Shown: positions 9,269 to 17,117 of the stretch, piece by piece | Layout: the number at the start of each line of letters is the position of its first letter | Position numbering within the stretch: position 1 is the stretch's first letter | DNA from: Pseudoalteromonas shioyasakiensis | GTDB taxonomy: Bacteria > Pseudomonadota > Gammaproteobacteria > Enterobacterales > Alteromonadaceae | DNA: 39,232 bases | Reading direction: 5' to 3' | Assembly: GCF_022398475.1 (NCBI RefSeq) | Contig: NZ_JAKEVM010000028.1 | Coordinates: 1 to 39,232, forward strand | Made by a program: the position numbers and the translations under genes | Notes under the pieces: generated by a model | Seen by the model: only the letters and a program-made list of their open reading frames with translations | What the model was told of the DNA's origin: nothing | Databases searched by the model: none

Positions 9269-11107
9269 TTGACGGTGACATTAGAGCAAGCATCAGCAGC
9301 TAACGATGTTAATAATCACTCTTTGATTCTTGCTACAGCAGGTAGTGGTAAAACAAAAACATTAATTGAAAAAGTAAAAAACGTACTAAAAATATCATAT
9401 GACAGGAAGGTTATTCTCGTTACATTTACAAATGCGGCCGTCAACGAAATGCAAGAAAGGTTGGAAATAGCTCTTCCACAATCATCAATAAATAGAGTTT
9501 CTGTAACTACATTTCACAGGCAGTTTCTTAACCAAACAAAGAAACTCATGCAAGGTAAGCTACTAATTGGAGCAACATACTTCAACTTTATTGAGAGATT
9601 GAAGAATTACATCGAGAATGAGCACCTACTACCGGAGTTAAAAGTAACATTCAGTGACATTACGAGCATTTTGAATGATCAGCCATTAGATGAAAAAAAA
9701 GGGTTTGATAAAGACGCTGTTAAGCTAGTTAAAGAATGTTATCAAGAGTTAAAGATAAAGAACCACCTGTATGACTTAGATGACGCAACCAGGCGCGCGG
9801 TAGAAGGAACTTTAAATGGGGAAATACCGCTATTAAATTGTACAGACCTAATGATTGATGAGTTTCAAGACACAGATTTACTACAATATGAGTGGATTGC
9901 CCTGCAGGGGCGCGGAGGGATTAATCTAACACCTGTTGGAGATGATGATCAAAGTATCTACTCATGGAGAGGCGCTAGAAGTTATGAAACAATGCTTAAG
10001 TTTAAAGATGAATTTAAACCCAATATTCATATGCTTGCAAAGTGTTTTAGATGTAGACCTGAAATAATAGATGCCAGTAAAAATCTAATAGAATTTAATA
10101 AAGATAGAATTCCCAAAGGTATGGTCTCGGGGAAGGAAATTGGTGGCACTGTTAAAACATACATACATAAATTTAAAAAAAGTATGCTGTTAACATTTTT
10201 GGAGAACTACAATAAATATGATGGTGAGTGGGCGATCCTAAGCAGAACTAATGTTGCATTGGACTCAATAGAAGAGTTTCTGATAGAACATGAAGTAGCG
10301 TATTCAAGAAACAATCAAACAAGTATTTTTAAAACAAGCGCTGGTGATTTCGTAATTAAACTGTGTTCATATCTTTTAAATAAGTTTGCACACTACCATT
10401 TGTCAGAAGTTTTAGGGTACTTAAAAGAGGATGAGAACCTAATTCCTTTAATTTCTGAAAGTATCAAGAGTAATTCTGATATTGAGTCATATCTTAATAA
10501 TTATGGTCAATCAATTAATGGAACGGCTTTTGAAATGTTCTATTCAAATTATTATTTATTTGAAAATACTCATGATTCTAAAGAGATAAACACCAGAATT
10601 GATTTGCTGATTGATTTCATCATAGAGCGTCGCTCAAAAGGCGACAAGCTGAATAAATGCGCTGTTGAAACATTGCTTCTTGAAGGACTCAAGACAAAAA
10701 CAGGCTCTTGGTTCGAAAGAATTAAGCTTTACTCAGATAAAATTAAAGAGCAAAACAGCAAATCTGAAATTGATAAATCAGTGGTAACTTTAACCACATA
10801 CCATGGCTCTAAAGGCCTAGAGTGGACTAATGTGGCTATTTTTGATGTTATCCATGAAACAATGCCAAATATACAGTCACCAATCGATGAGGAAAGACGT
10901 TTGCTGTTTGTAGGTATGACACGCGCTGAGCAACGGCTCTTTATTCATAGCTACTTAAATAAGGCCGATATTGATGACTTAAAGGATGTGGGGGAGTTGG
11001 CTCTATTTAAAAAAGATTACGAATACAGCCCACCAATAACATCAGATGTTAATGATGTTTGTTTTCCAAGCGAGTTTATCGATGAGATTTACTATACTAA
11101 TGATTAA
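9269..11107 (+). CDS. UvrD/Rep-like superfamily 1A DNA helicase
   Basis: A protein of 612 residues starting at TTG 9269, with TTGGAG at 9255-9260 as ribosome binding site; only 2 bp separate it from the traG stop. Motifs: Walker A ATAGSGKT (about 22-29), Ia VTFTNAA, motif II MIDEFQDTD (about 193-200), motif III GDDDQSIYSWRGA (about 224-236), motif V TTYHGSKGLEW (about 510) and motif VI FVGMTRAEQRL (about 547). All key residues are present, so an active 3'-5' translocase is expected. In SXT elements an exclusion gene follows traG (from memory); here a helicase holds that place and is probably co-transcribed with traG. Its role (DNA repair, plasmid processing or defence) is not shown by the sequence. 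Confidence 0.9.
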   Translation: MTVTLEQASAANDVNNHSLILATAGSGKTKTLIEKVKNVLKISYDRKVILVTFTNAAVNEMQERLEIALPQSSINRVSVTTFHRQFLNQTKKLMQGKLLIGATYFNFIERLKNYIENEHLLPELKVTFSDITSILNDQPLDEKKGFDKDAVKLVKECYQELKIKNHLYDLDDATRRAVEGTLNGEIPLLNCTDLMIDEFQDTDLLQYEWIALQGRGGINLTPVGDDDQSIYSWRGARSYETMLKFKDEFKPNIHMLAKCFRCRPEIIDASKNLIEFNKDRIPKGMVSGKEIGGTVKTYIHKFKKSMLLTFLENYNKYDGEWAILSRTNVALDSIEEFLIEHEVAYSRNNQTSIFKTSAGDFVIKLCSYLLNKFAHYHLSEVLGYLKEDENLIPLISESIKSNSDIESYLNNYGQSINGTAFEMFYSNYYLFENTHDSKEINTRIDLLIDFIIERRSKGDKLNKCAVETLLLEGLKTKTGSWFERIKLYSDKIKEQNSKSEIDKSVVTLTTYHGSKGLEWTNVAIFDVIHETMPNIQSPIDEERRLLFVGMTRAEQRLFIHSYLNKADIDDLKDVGELALFKKDYEYSPPITSDVNDVCFPSEFIDEIYYTND

Positions 11108-11197
11108 TCTGAATAAGTCTTAACTTTATCTGTCAGATACGAATAGTAGAACTCAAGCAAATCTGACTGTCGCATATGTGCCATGAGCAGACATTGG

Positions 11198-11225
11198 TAA
11201 CGCCCACCACAGTCTCTTGTTAGGC
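11198..11225 (-). other. Possible attC remnant at the end of the GNAT gene
   Basis: Read on the minus strand, GCCTAAC overlaps the stop codon of the acetyltransferase and fits the 5' core of an attC site (RYYYAAC). It is followed after 14 bases by GGGCGTTA, like the outer end of Vibrio-type attC repeats. The central folded part is missing and the final core does not match GTTRRRY, so this would be a deleted, inactive site. GNAT genes are frequent integron cassettes, and an integron integrase lies in the window, which is the only support from context. Confidence 0.3.
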
Positions 11226-11714
11226 ATTCGTGATAACAAACTCGTGGTAGCCTTCTGTTTCAGGAGGGTCAACTTTATCAACACGCATAACATTTAATTT
11301 AGCAAACAAACTATTCCAAAATTTTAACGCTAAACTATCGTTTAAATGAACAGCTACATGCCACTGATTTGTTTCAACAGGCATCAAATTTTGAATGACA
11401 AATTTGGCAATGCCTTGTCTTCGATATTTGGGTAGAATAAAAATATCAGCCAACTCAGGTATTTCTTTGCCAACTATCTCAGTTGGTTCTACGGTAGCAA
11501 AACCAGCAATTTGGTTAGAAACGAGTACAAGATAAATAATGCAGTCTTCCTCACCACGAACTACACATTCTAAATATTCTTCATCAATATCATAGCAACC
11601 ATCTAAACCAACATCTTCTAAGTCAAATATACTCTGATGATATTGGTAAAACTGCCATAGCATTTTTATTGCAGCGATATCGGTTGATTCAGCTTTTCGT
11701 ATTGTAGTGTCCAT
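11220..11714 (-). CDS. GNAT-family N-acetyltransferase
   Basis: A protein of 164 residues. The core motif A is ADIFILPKYRRQGIAKFVI (the RxxGxA acetyl-CoA pyrophosphate loop), preceded by the strand IAGFATVEP and followed by the helix ALKFWNSLF, the usual GNAT order. The substrate cannot be told. It is an isolated minus-strand gene between rightward blocks, with a possible attC remnant at its 3' end, so it may be a former integron cassette. No cassette boundary is seen on its 5' side. Confidence 0.85.
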   Translation of the reverse strand: MDTTIRKAESTDIAAIKMLWQFYQYHQSIFDLEDVGLDGCYDIDEEYLECVVRGEEDCIIYLVLVSNQIAGFATVEPTEIVGKEIPELADIFILPKYRRQGIAKFVIQNLMPVETNQWHVAVHLNDSLALKFWNSLFAKLNVMRVDKVDPPETEGYHEFVITNA

Positions 11715-12300
11715 TTTATACCTATTTCCTTATGCGTGGTCCGACATTAGCTTTCACTAAAGAGATGAAGATTCGCTAGTAGTTATCTTTAAAAAACATC
11801 ATGTTATTAAACGATAACTACTCGAAAATAACAACACCTAAATTTTAAGAATGGATTGAAAAAACCGCCAACAAGCTGATAGTCATACGGATAAAACTTC
11901 ACGTCAAACAGAGAAACTCGACTGACTGCTTATCGCTCATAGCTGTCTGTCAAATGAAGTCTAAACCTATCCACTTAAACTGTAAGATCAGATATGTGCT
12001 AGTACAATTAATCAAATACTGTATGACTCATTTCTGGAAATTTAATCTTAAGCATTGTTGACTAAAAATTTATAAGTAATTATATTGAGTATAACTCTAA
12101 TGGTTCAGCCTTTAGGGTTAATCAATCAACACAGACTATCAACGTCACAACCACTCTTCTGAGTCATTATCGGAATACAAATTTCCAATAATGATTTCTC
12201 AATCCACTTTACCTTTTAGGTCTTTGATTTTTGCACTATGCATAACTATGCCTTTTGGTATTTAAAGTGGCTTCTAGCTGTTGAAGTTAAATCTCAGCGT
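11715..12300. other. Non-coding stretch with no gene recognised
   Basis: There is no open frame with a ribosome binding site on either strand. It is AT-rich with short scattered inverted repeats. It separates the minus-strand GNAT gene from the rightward operon and probably carries promoter(s) for that operon, but no convincing -35/-10 pair could be fixed by eye. Confidence 0.5.
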
Positions 12301-12468
12301 TAATACCTTCTTGGTATTAAGACGGTTGAAGTGATTCTTTCACAAATACCTAAACAATTCCTATGCGGGATACTCTTCTGTATAGGAATCGAAATCTCAT
12401 TCGATGCGACCGCTATACAGATCTTCTTATTTTAATTTCTGCGTTTTCGGTCAAATGCATAGGAGGAG
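12301..12468 (+). promoter_or_regulatory. Structured leader with mutually exclusive hairpins ahead of the small-gene operon
   Basis: TAATACC (12301-12307) pairs with GGTATTA (12313-12319). Downstream, ATTCCTAT (12357-12364) can pair with ATAGGAAT (12382-12389). CTGTATAG (12378-12385) can pair with CTATACAG (12413-12420), enclosing the hairpin ATCGAA (12388-12393) with TTCGAT (12400-12405). The first and second long pairings share bases 12382-12385, so they exclude each other. The ribosome binding site AGGAGGAG begins at 12461. This has the form of a cis-acting switch or attenuator; function is inferred. Confidence 0.5.
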
Positions 12469-12471
12469 ATT

Positions 12472-12576
12472 ATGGATATCATTCTTATATTATTGGCGTG
12501 CACATATGTTGCAATCAAAATTCACAACATCATCGTTAAGCCAATTCTATCAATAGCTAGTTCAAGCTGGGGTTAA
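12472..12576 (+). CDS. Small hydrophobic peptide (34 residues)
   Basis: ATG 12472 has a strong AGGAGGAG ribosome binding site just upstream. The product begins MDIILILLACTYVAIKI and has one likely membrane segment. The next gene starts 1 base after its stop, so translation is probably coupled. The function is unknown. It is the first gene after the structured 12301-12468 leader, so it could also act as a leader peptide. Confidence 0.55.
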   Translation: MDIILILLACTYVAIKIHNIIVKPILSIASSSWG

Positions 12577-12577
12577 T

Positions 12578-12895
12578 TTGAATAAACTAATTCCAACCGA
12601 TTCTGGCTACAACAATCACAATCAGTTAAAGATTCAGAGTGTATATTGCATTGTATATGACAGGATCACGTTAAAAGTTTTAGCAGCAGCTGAAACACAT
12701 AACGAGGCCAGTCAAATAGCAACTGAGATATTCAACAAAGACAAAGTATTCGCTGTTCCCGGTGAATTTAGGTTTTCAGATGAGAGTATTTCACATAGTA
12801 ATATTCTTGGAATGAACCTTGTTAATTTTGAATTCTTTGTTGAAGCAAATATGAGTCATCCACTGATTAAATCAACTTTCACAGGCGAGCATTAG
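12578..12895 (+). CDS. Hypothetical protein (105 residues)
   Basis: A TTG start at 12578, one base after the previous stop, with only GGGG upstream, so it probably depends on translational coupling. Soluble, mixed alpha/beta; the central part YCIVYDRITLKVLAAAETH then NEASQIATEIF looks like a compact fold. No family recognised. It is followed by the strong inverted repeat at 12910-12966. Confidence 0.6.
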   Translation: MNKLIPTDSGYNNHNQLKIQSVYCIVYDRITLKVLAAAETHNEASQIATEIFNKDKVFAVPGEFRFSDESISHSNILGMNLVNFEFFVEANMSHPLIKSTFTGEH

Positions 12896-12909
12896 CTCCC
12901 TGTGAATTT

Positions 12910-12968
12910 CCTTACTGGTTATACCTATCCAGCTTGAAGCAGGATGCTTAGGTATAACCAGTAAGGAG
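12910..12968 (+). promoter_or_regulatory. 18-bp perfect inverted repeat that covers a ribosome binding site
   Basis: Left arm 12910-12927 (CCTTACTGGTTATACCTA) is exactly complementary to right arm 12949-12966. The loop can add GCTT/AAGC pairing at 12932-12940. The right arm ends in AAGG, the first part of the AAGGAG ribosome binding site (12963-12968) of the gene at 12975. Folding would hide that site. There is no T run, so it is not a plain terminator. A translational switch, an operator for a dimeric repressor, or both are possible. Confidence 0.7.
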
Positions 12969-12974
12969 AAACCT

Positions 12975-13163
12975 ATGTTTGAAGATACTGCTTTTCATAT
13001 TTTCGACAAATCAACATCAACACTTACATTATTCTCAGGTGAGATAAAACAGATTGATGTTAATCATTTAGACAAACCAGACTACCTATCAGCTGTAAAG
13101 CAAAAGGCCATTTCTAGTGGCTTGATTGGCGAATGCGATTTTGTATGTGAATGGGATGTTTAA
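12975..13163 (+). CDS. Hypothetical protein (62 residues)
   Basis: ATG 12975 follows AAGGAG by 6 bases. The product is acidic and soluble (MFEDTAFHIFDKSTSTLTLF, ending CDFVCEWDV). No family recognised. Its translation should be sensitive to the 18-bp hairpin just upstream. Confidence 0.6.
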   Translation: MFEDTAFHIFDKSTSTLTLFSGEIKQIDVNHLDKPDYLSAVKQKAISSGLIGECDFVCEWDV

Positions 13164-13333
13164 CAGATAGTAGGATAAACCTTACTCTCTGAATGAACTT
13201 TATATATTAGAGTTTATTCAAAGGGTTACGGTGAATATTGCCGTTATTTTTGATTAAGTCGCGCGATATTTTCTTTATGTAATTATATCTACATCAGTTG
13301 TGATGATTTTATAACTTTATAGAGGGCTTATTT

Positions 13334-13927
13334 ATGCGTACTGCAAAAGATAATTCAGCAAGGCTTGGTGGTAGAGTTGCGAGTCTTGATATCAGAAATG
13401 GTCAAGATGGGTATTTTGGCACTGTGACAATTGCTTGTGATGACGGCTACTTTAAGAAGTCAAACGAACCTAACGGACAAAGTGAGTGGGTTGACAGAAC
13501 TTACTTTTTTGATGTCAAAGTGGATAGTCGGTTTTTAAAGAGTTTTAAACCAGCTATTGAAGTAGGGGACGAAGTAACTTTAAGAGGAAAACTTGTTCAA
13601 GAAAAGTGGACTGATAATGGTGGGCAAAACCGCTCTTCAACAAAGATTAAAGCTATCGAGCTAATTCAACATCTTAGAAAAGTTGAAGTGGAATGTTTAA
13701 AAGCCTCTGGCTTAATTGGCAATCAGAACAAACAAAATAGTCACCCACAACAAAATAGTTCTTCAAACTACCAAAGTGCGCCTCAGCATCATAGTCAACA
13801 GCAAAATAATGCACAAAACTATCAGCGCAGCCAGCAAGACCAGAGCGCACCAATACACTATCCGCAATCGCAGGGCGGTTTTGCTCCTAAACCTCAACCC
13901 GGGGGGTATGGCGGTAGTCAACAATAA
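13334..13927 (+). CDS. ssb: Single-stranded DNA-binding protein-like OB-fold protein
   Basis: A protein of 197 residues with GAGGG at 13322-13326 ahead of ATG 13334. Residues 1-120 follow an SSB-type OB fold: LGGRVASLDIR, a loop with YFGTVTIACDDG, WVDRTYFFDVKV, then VGDEVTLRGKLVQEKWTD and SSTKIKAIEL. Residues 125-197 are a Gln/Asn/Ser/His-rich tail ending GGYGGSQQ. The acidic DDDIPF-type tip by which bacterial SSBs recruit partner enzymes is absent. It is an accessory SSB, as found on conjugative elements beside annealase and exonuclease genes, presumably coating transferred single strands. The RecT/exonuclease operon is about 14 kb away on the other strand. Confidence 0.82.
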   Translation: MRTAKDNSARLGGRVASLDIRNGQDGYFGTVTIACDDGYFKKSNEPNGQSEWVDRTYFFDVKVDSRFLKSFKPAIEVGDEVTLRGKLVQEKWTDNGGQNRSSTKIKAIELIQHLRKVEVECLKASGLIGNQNKQNSHPQQNSSSNYQSAPQHHSQQQNNAQNYQRSQQDQSAPIHYPQSQGGFAPKPQPGGYGGSQQ

Positions 13928-13942
13928 CAAGCTAGATAAGGT

Positions 13943-13990
13943 TTCCTAGCCTAGGAATTTGCATGACAAGGATGTCACTTTTGTTTTTTC
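13943..13990 (+). terminator. Palindrome and weak terminator-like hairpin after ssb
   Basis: TTCCTAG (13943-13949) mirrors CTAGGAA (13951-13957) with one central base. Then TGACA (13964-13968) pairs with TGTCA (13973-13977), followed by a T-rich run. The second fits a short intrinsic terminator; the first could be an operator. Both are assigned by symmetry only. Confidence 0.4.
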
Positions 13991-14111
13991 TAATATTCAT
14001 AATACCTTTTCGCTTCTCGCGAATAACTCTGCTATGCAGTTAAAGTTGAATATTAGTTACGCACTCTCAACATCAAGTTGAAAAGCAAAAATCTATTTTG
14101 TGAGTGCACAC

Positions 14112-14134
14112 CAAGCAACATCGTTGCTTGTTTT
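14112..14134 (+). terminator. Intrinsic terminator-like hairpin
   Basis: CAAGCAAC (14112-14119) and GTTGCTTG (14123-14130) form an 8-bp perfect stem with a 3-base loop and four T after it. It lies between ssb and the first member of the repeated leader family, so it may split the ssb transcript from the genes that follow or act with the leader. Confidence 0.65.
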
Positions 14135-14192
14135 AACCTCTGAGGGTTTAACCTTCACAGGTTAATCCTTCAGGTTTTTAAAATTTGGAGGA
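14135..14192 (+). promoter_or_regulatory. Repeated leader, copy 1 (before the 46-residue gene)
   Basis: P1: AACCTCTGAGG (14135-14145) with CCTTCACAGGTT (14152-14163). P2: GAGGGTTTAA (14142-14151) with TTAATCCTTC (14162-14171), allowing one G-U pair and one mismatch. P2 reuses the 3' part of the P1 left arm and its loop. The ribosome binding site TTTGGAGGA is at 14184-14192. This is the most diverged copy; its arms differ in sequence from the others but keep both pairings. Confidence 0.6.
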
Positions 14193-14196
14193 ACTT

Positions 14197-14337
14197 ATGA
14201 ATAACAAATCAACCGGCGCATATTTACGTCGTCGCGAACGCAAATTAATTAAACGAGCAAAACGTGATGGATCTAACAAGTTAGTTATTCGCGCAAGCCG
14301 TTTATATCAAGAGTCAAACCGCGTTTTTCACGGTTAA
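14197..14337 (+). CDS. Small highly basic protein (46 residues)
   Basis: ATG 14197 after TTTGGAGGA. The product is rich in Arg and Lys (AYLRRRERKLIKRAKRDGS), with no hydrophobic segment, so nucleic-acid binding is plausible but unproven. It is preceded by the first copy of the repeated leader and followed by the second. Confidence 0.65.
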   Translation: MNNKSTGAYLRRRERKLIKRAKRDGSNKLVIRASRLYQESNRVFHG

Positions 14338-14352
14338 TCTCTAACCTATCTA

Positions 14353-14416
14353 CCAACCCACAAGGGGAATTTTCCCTTTGCTGGGGATGTTCCCTTTAAA
14401 AACCTCTTTGGAGGAG
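14353..14416 (+). promoter_or_regulatory. Repeated leader, copy 2
   Basis: P1: CCCACAAGGG (14357-14366) with CCCTTTGCTGGG (14374-14385), two bulged bases. P2: GGGAA (14365-14369) with TTCCC (14390-14394). The ribosome binding site GGAGGAG (14410-14416) precedes ATG 14423 by 6 bases. Confidence 0.7.
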
Positions 14417-14422
14417 AACATC

Positions 14423-15034
14423 ATGGCTAGACCAAAAAAAGCCATAACCAAAGCTCAAATAAATGCAGAACTTGAAAGAAAGAAGCAGTTTAAGCCGAAG
14501 CGAACAACTGATCACTTTCTGTCAGTAAATGCAGAATATACGTGCCATTCATTAGACGAAGACATCATAACAGCTCATCGAGCTGGTAAAGTTGCCCCAG
14601 GGCAGGATGTATTTTTTGGTTTAATGGATGATTGTTTGGATGCTGCAAGAGGTGAATATTACATTCATTGGTCAGACGAGAACATTAAGGCGTTATGGGA
14701 AAGTGTTTTGTATCGTTCACTTGGTATGCTTCGGTATGCTAAAGCGAATTCAGAGATGCTAAACGACGAACTTGAATGGATTTGCTCTGCAAATTTTGAT
14801 TATGTAAGCCAGTGTCTAGATTTAGATGCTTGTTCAATTAGAATTGCAGTATCACAGATCTTACAACAGTATAATCAACTTAATGAATTACTTGTAACTA
14901 ACAAATACGCTAAAGCTCTTTGTGAATACAAGCACTTCATCTTAAATGGTAGTAATTTCTCATCGTCTAACTCTCACCTTTATAGTGACTTAGAAGGGCC
15001 TGACATCCCTCTTTGGCATGATCTAAAGTTTTAG
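14423..15034 (+). CDS. Hypothetical protein (203 residues)
   Basis: The start is ATG 14423, set by GGAGGAG; the frame stays open to an upstream TTG at 14378 that lies inside the leader structure. The N-terminus is basic (MARPKKAITKAQINAELERK), and the rest is soluble and mostly helical with several Cys and Trp. No family recognised. It sits between two copies of the leader, and the stop codon overlaps the ribosome binding site of the broken gene that follows, suggesting coupled translation. Confidence 0.75.
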   Translation: MARPKKAITKAQINAELERKKQFKPKRTTDHFLSVNAEYTCHSLDEDIITAHRAGKVAPGQDVFFGLMDDCLDAARGEYYIHWSDENIKALWESVLYRSLGMLRYAKANSEMLNDELEWICSANFDYVSQCLDLDACSIRIAVSQILQQYNQLNELLVTNKYAKALCEYKHFILNGSNFSSSNSHLYSDLEGPDIPLWHDLKF

Positions 15035-15043
15035 GAGTTGATA

Positions 15044-15364
15044 ATGGAAATTTATCTTATTCATGAGTCTAATACTTGGATTCTACTTGATGATAATGTT
15101 ACTGAGCGAAAGCTGCTATTAGGTCAGAGTGATGAAGGCTAGCACTTTGGTCATATTGATGGTTGGCCAGACTCAGTTGAAGTTTGGAATTCTACCAGTT
15201 ATGCAACTAAGGAATTAGCGGCAGAGGCTCAAGACAATTTTATGCTAGACCTTGCAGTTGAGGATGAAACAGAAGAAGTATATGAAAAGTGTTCTGTTCT
15301 AGACTCACCAAACCTTCATCTTTATGAAAAAAGTTATATAGACTTTTTAGAAGTACCATTTTAA
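15044..15364 (+). pseudogene. Hypothetical gene interrupted by an in-frame TAG
   Basis: AGGAG (15033-15037) precedes ATG 15044. The frame runs to TAA 15362-15364 (107 codons including the stop) but has TAG at 15140-15142, codon 33. The two parts read MEIYLIHESNTWILLDD... and HFGHIDGWPDSVEVWN..., both with normal amino-acid composition, and no new start with a ribosome binding site follows the TAG. A one-base change from TGG (Trp) or GAG (Glu) would restore it. Function unknown. Nonsense mutation, sequence error and read-through cannot be told apart here. Confidence 0.65.
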
Positions 15365-15380
15365 ATATTAAGAAATCAAA

Positions 15381-15442
15381 CCCATCAAGGGACACTACAC
15401 CCTTGACGGGATAAGTGTCCCTCAAAAATCTCTTTGGAGGAG
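15381..15442 (+). promoter_or_regulatory. Repeated leader, copy 3 (before cobS-like gene)
   Basis: P1: CCCATCAAGGG (15381-15391) with CCCTTGACGGG (15400-15410), one mismatch. P2: AGGGACACT (15388-15396) with AGTGTCCCT (15414-15422), nine perfect pairs. The P2 sequence differs from the GGGGATA type of other copies but complementarity is kept, which is evidence of compensatory change. GGAGGAG is at 15436-15442. Confidence 0.75.
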
Positions 15443-15449
15443 ACACAAT

Positions 15450-16502
15450 ATGAATACTCAAACACAATCAAACGTATCTACAATTAAACCAGCAACTAAA
15501 ATTGATTATAACGAAATGATAGAGGTTGACGCTCATGAGCGTTTCCCTGAAATCTTCGACCCTAATCAATATAAGATTAAAATTCGTAAACACCGCCACC
15601 CTAATTGTCAAAAAGCAGACATGCATTATACGCCGGATGAAGCAACACTTCGTAAAGCGTTAGCATGGTGGCTTGCGCCTGCTCAACCGAAGCCTCTTGG
15701 CTTGGTTGGTGAAACAGGTACAGGTAAAACGGAGTTATTACTATTCATTGCAGATCGCTTTAATGAGCCTGTCTTCATTGAAAAAGTAACCGTAGGCATG
15801 AGTGGTGAGCGCTTAGAAGGTGGTTATGAATTAGCTGTTGATGGAAAAGGTAATAATGTTACTCGCAAGCGATACAGCCAAGCTGCATGCGGATACAAAT
15901 ACGGTGGTTTAGTTATCTTAGATGAAGTGGATAAAGCTAATGAAGATTTATCAACATCGCTTCATTTGTTTGTTGAAGGCAAGCCTTGGACACTTAGTGT
16001 TTTCGGTGAAACCATAAACAAACATGCTAACTGTCGAATAGCTGCTACAGCTAATACTACCGGTGGTGGTGATAGTGATAGGTATATTACTTCACAACGT
16101 TTAGACCAAGCATTACGTTCACGTTTTGGTTGGTTAAAAACTAAATATCCAAGCAAAGCAGTTGAGTTGGAAATTTTGGAAAAGAACTTTCCGAAACTAA
16201 CATTGCCGATTCGCAAGCTTATGGTACAAACAGCTGACTCTTTAAGAACAGCTGCATTAGGTAAAGACCATGATGGCAACATCGATAATGGATTAGGGTG
16301 TGTTTTTTCAACACGAACTTTAGTCCACTGGGGTTTTTACATGATGACATTTGGTGCCAATCGTTCTCCATATGAGTCATTTGAATTTTCGTTCTTAGGT
16401 TCCATTGATAATGATGAAATTGAAGAGGTTAATTCTGTTGTTCAACGAGTATGGGGTGATGAAATTAATAAACCACTTGGCGAGTTAATTCAAAAAAAGT
16501 AA
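15450..16502 (+). CDS. cobS: CobS/MoxR-like AAA+ ATPase
   Basis: A protein of 350 residues with GGAGGAG 7 bases before ATG. Walker A is GETGTGKT (about 87-94), Walker B LVILDEVDKA (about 154-163), sensor 1 IAATANT (about 195) and a likely arginine finger in LRSRF (about 222). CobS proper is part of the aerobic cobaltochelatase, but no other cobalamin gene is near. CobS-like ATPases without cobalamin genes are known in SXT-type elements. Family knowledge: MoxR-type ATPases work with VWA-domain partners, and one is encoded at 18386. The likely role is remodelling of a target by an ATPase-VWA pair; the target is unknown. Confidence 0.88.
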   Translation: MNTQTQSNVSTIKPATKIDYNEMIEVDAHERFPEIFDPNQYKIKIRKHRHPNCQKADMHYTPDEATLRKALAWWLAPAQPKPLGLVGETGTGKTELLLFIADRFNEPVFIEKVTVGMSGERLEGGYELAVDGKGNNVTRKRYSQAACGYKYGGLVILDEVDKANEDLSTSLHLFVEGKPWTLSVFGETINKHANCRIAATANTTGGGDSDRYITSQRLDQALRSRFGWLKTKYPSKAVELEILEKNFPKLTLPIRKLMVQTADSLRTAALGKDHDGNIDNGLGCVFSTRTLVHWGFYMMTFGANRSPYESFEFSFLGSIDNDEIEEVNSVVQRVWGDEINKPLGELIQKK

Positions 16503-16564
16503 CTACCTCAAACACTAACACATCTTCTAACTCGGCTAACTTAAAAGTTGAGAGAGGGGACACA

Positions 16565-17089
16565 GTGTTTGAGTGCTTTGAAATTGAAAATGGTCGTTTT
16601 GTTGGTTTTAGCTACCAACCATCAAATGGTAAATACCTCCGTATTGAAGGGGGTAAAGACCCACTTAAAATTGACGATGTAAGAGACATTAAAGCTATGA
16701 GTATGTCTGAGTTAATTCAGGCAACCGATAAGATTGATTACATTAGGAACGGCAATCCTTATTTTCTTATTCATTCGGATGAGAAAATGAAGAACTGTGA
16801 CTTTGTAAACTGTCGAGCTCAAGTTATGTTCAATGCTCAAGGTAACCTGAAATGCAATAACCCGTTTGATGTTTATCATCATGCCGGTGAAGGTAAATAT
16901 TGGGCTGTAACATCATTCCAAAATACGACATATGTGTTGTTCAAGAATGATAATACTGAATGGAAATGGGTTTTTATGTCTGTAAACGGTGAGAGAAATG
17001 CTCTTGCCAAAAATAAAGAACAAAGAGGTTATTCACTTATGGGAATAGGCCACTTTAATCAAAATACATGGGATATTGAAGTGATGTAA
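16565..17089 (+). CDS. Hypothetical protein (174 residues)
   Basis: A GTG start at 16565 with GAGAGGGG just upstream; it lies 62 bases after the CobS-like gene without a copy of the repeated leader, so it is probably carried on the same transcript. Soluble, with CRAQVMFNAQGNLKCNNPFD in the middle and aromatic-rich ends. No family recognised. Its place between the ATPase and DUF3150-like genes suggests a partner of that set. Confidence 0.65.
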   Translation: MFECFEIENGRFVGFSYQPSNGKYLRIEGGKDPLKIDDVRDIKAMSMSELIQATDKIDYIRNGNPYFLIHSDEKMKNCDFVNCRAQVMFNAQGNLKCNNPFDVYHHAGEGKYWAVTSFQNTTYVLFKNDNTEWKWVFMSVNGERNALAKNKEQRGYSLMGIGHFNQNTWDIEVM

Positions 17090-17117
17090 CCAATCACAGG
17101 TCCTATTAATCAACCAA

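Noticed and set aside
15962-16282. 106-codon minus-strand open frame
   Set aside because: Antisense to the Walker B and later part of the CobS-like gene; no start signal.
16503-16564. Tenth copy of the repeated leader before the 174-residue gene
   Set aside because: The gap has AACTT/AAGTT symmetry but no P1/P2 pair and no GGAGGAG site.
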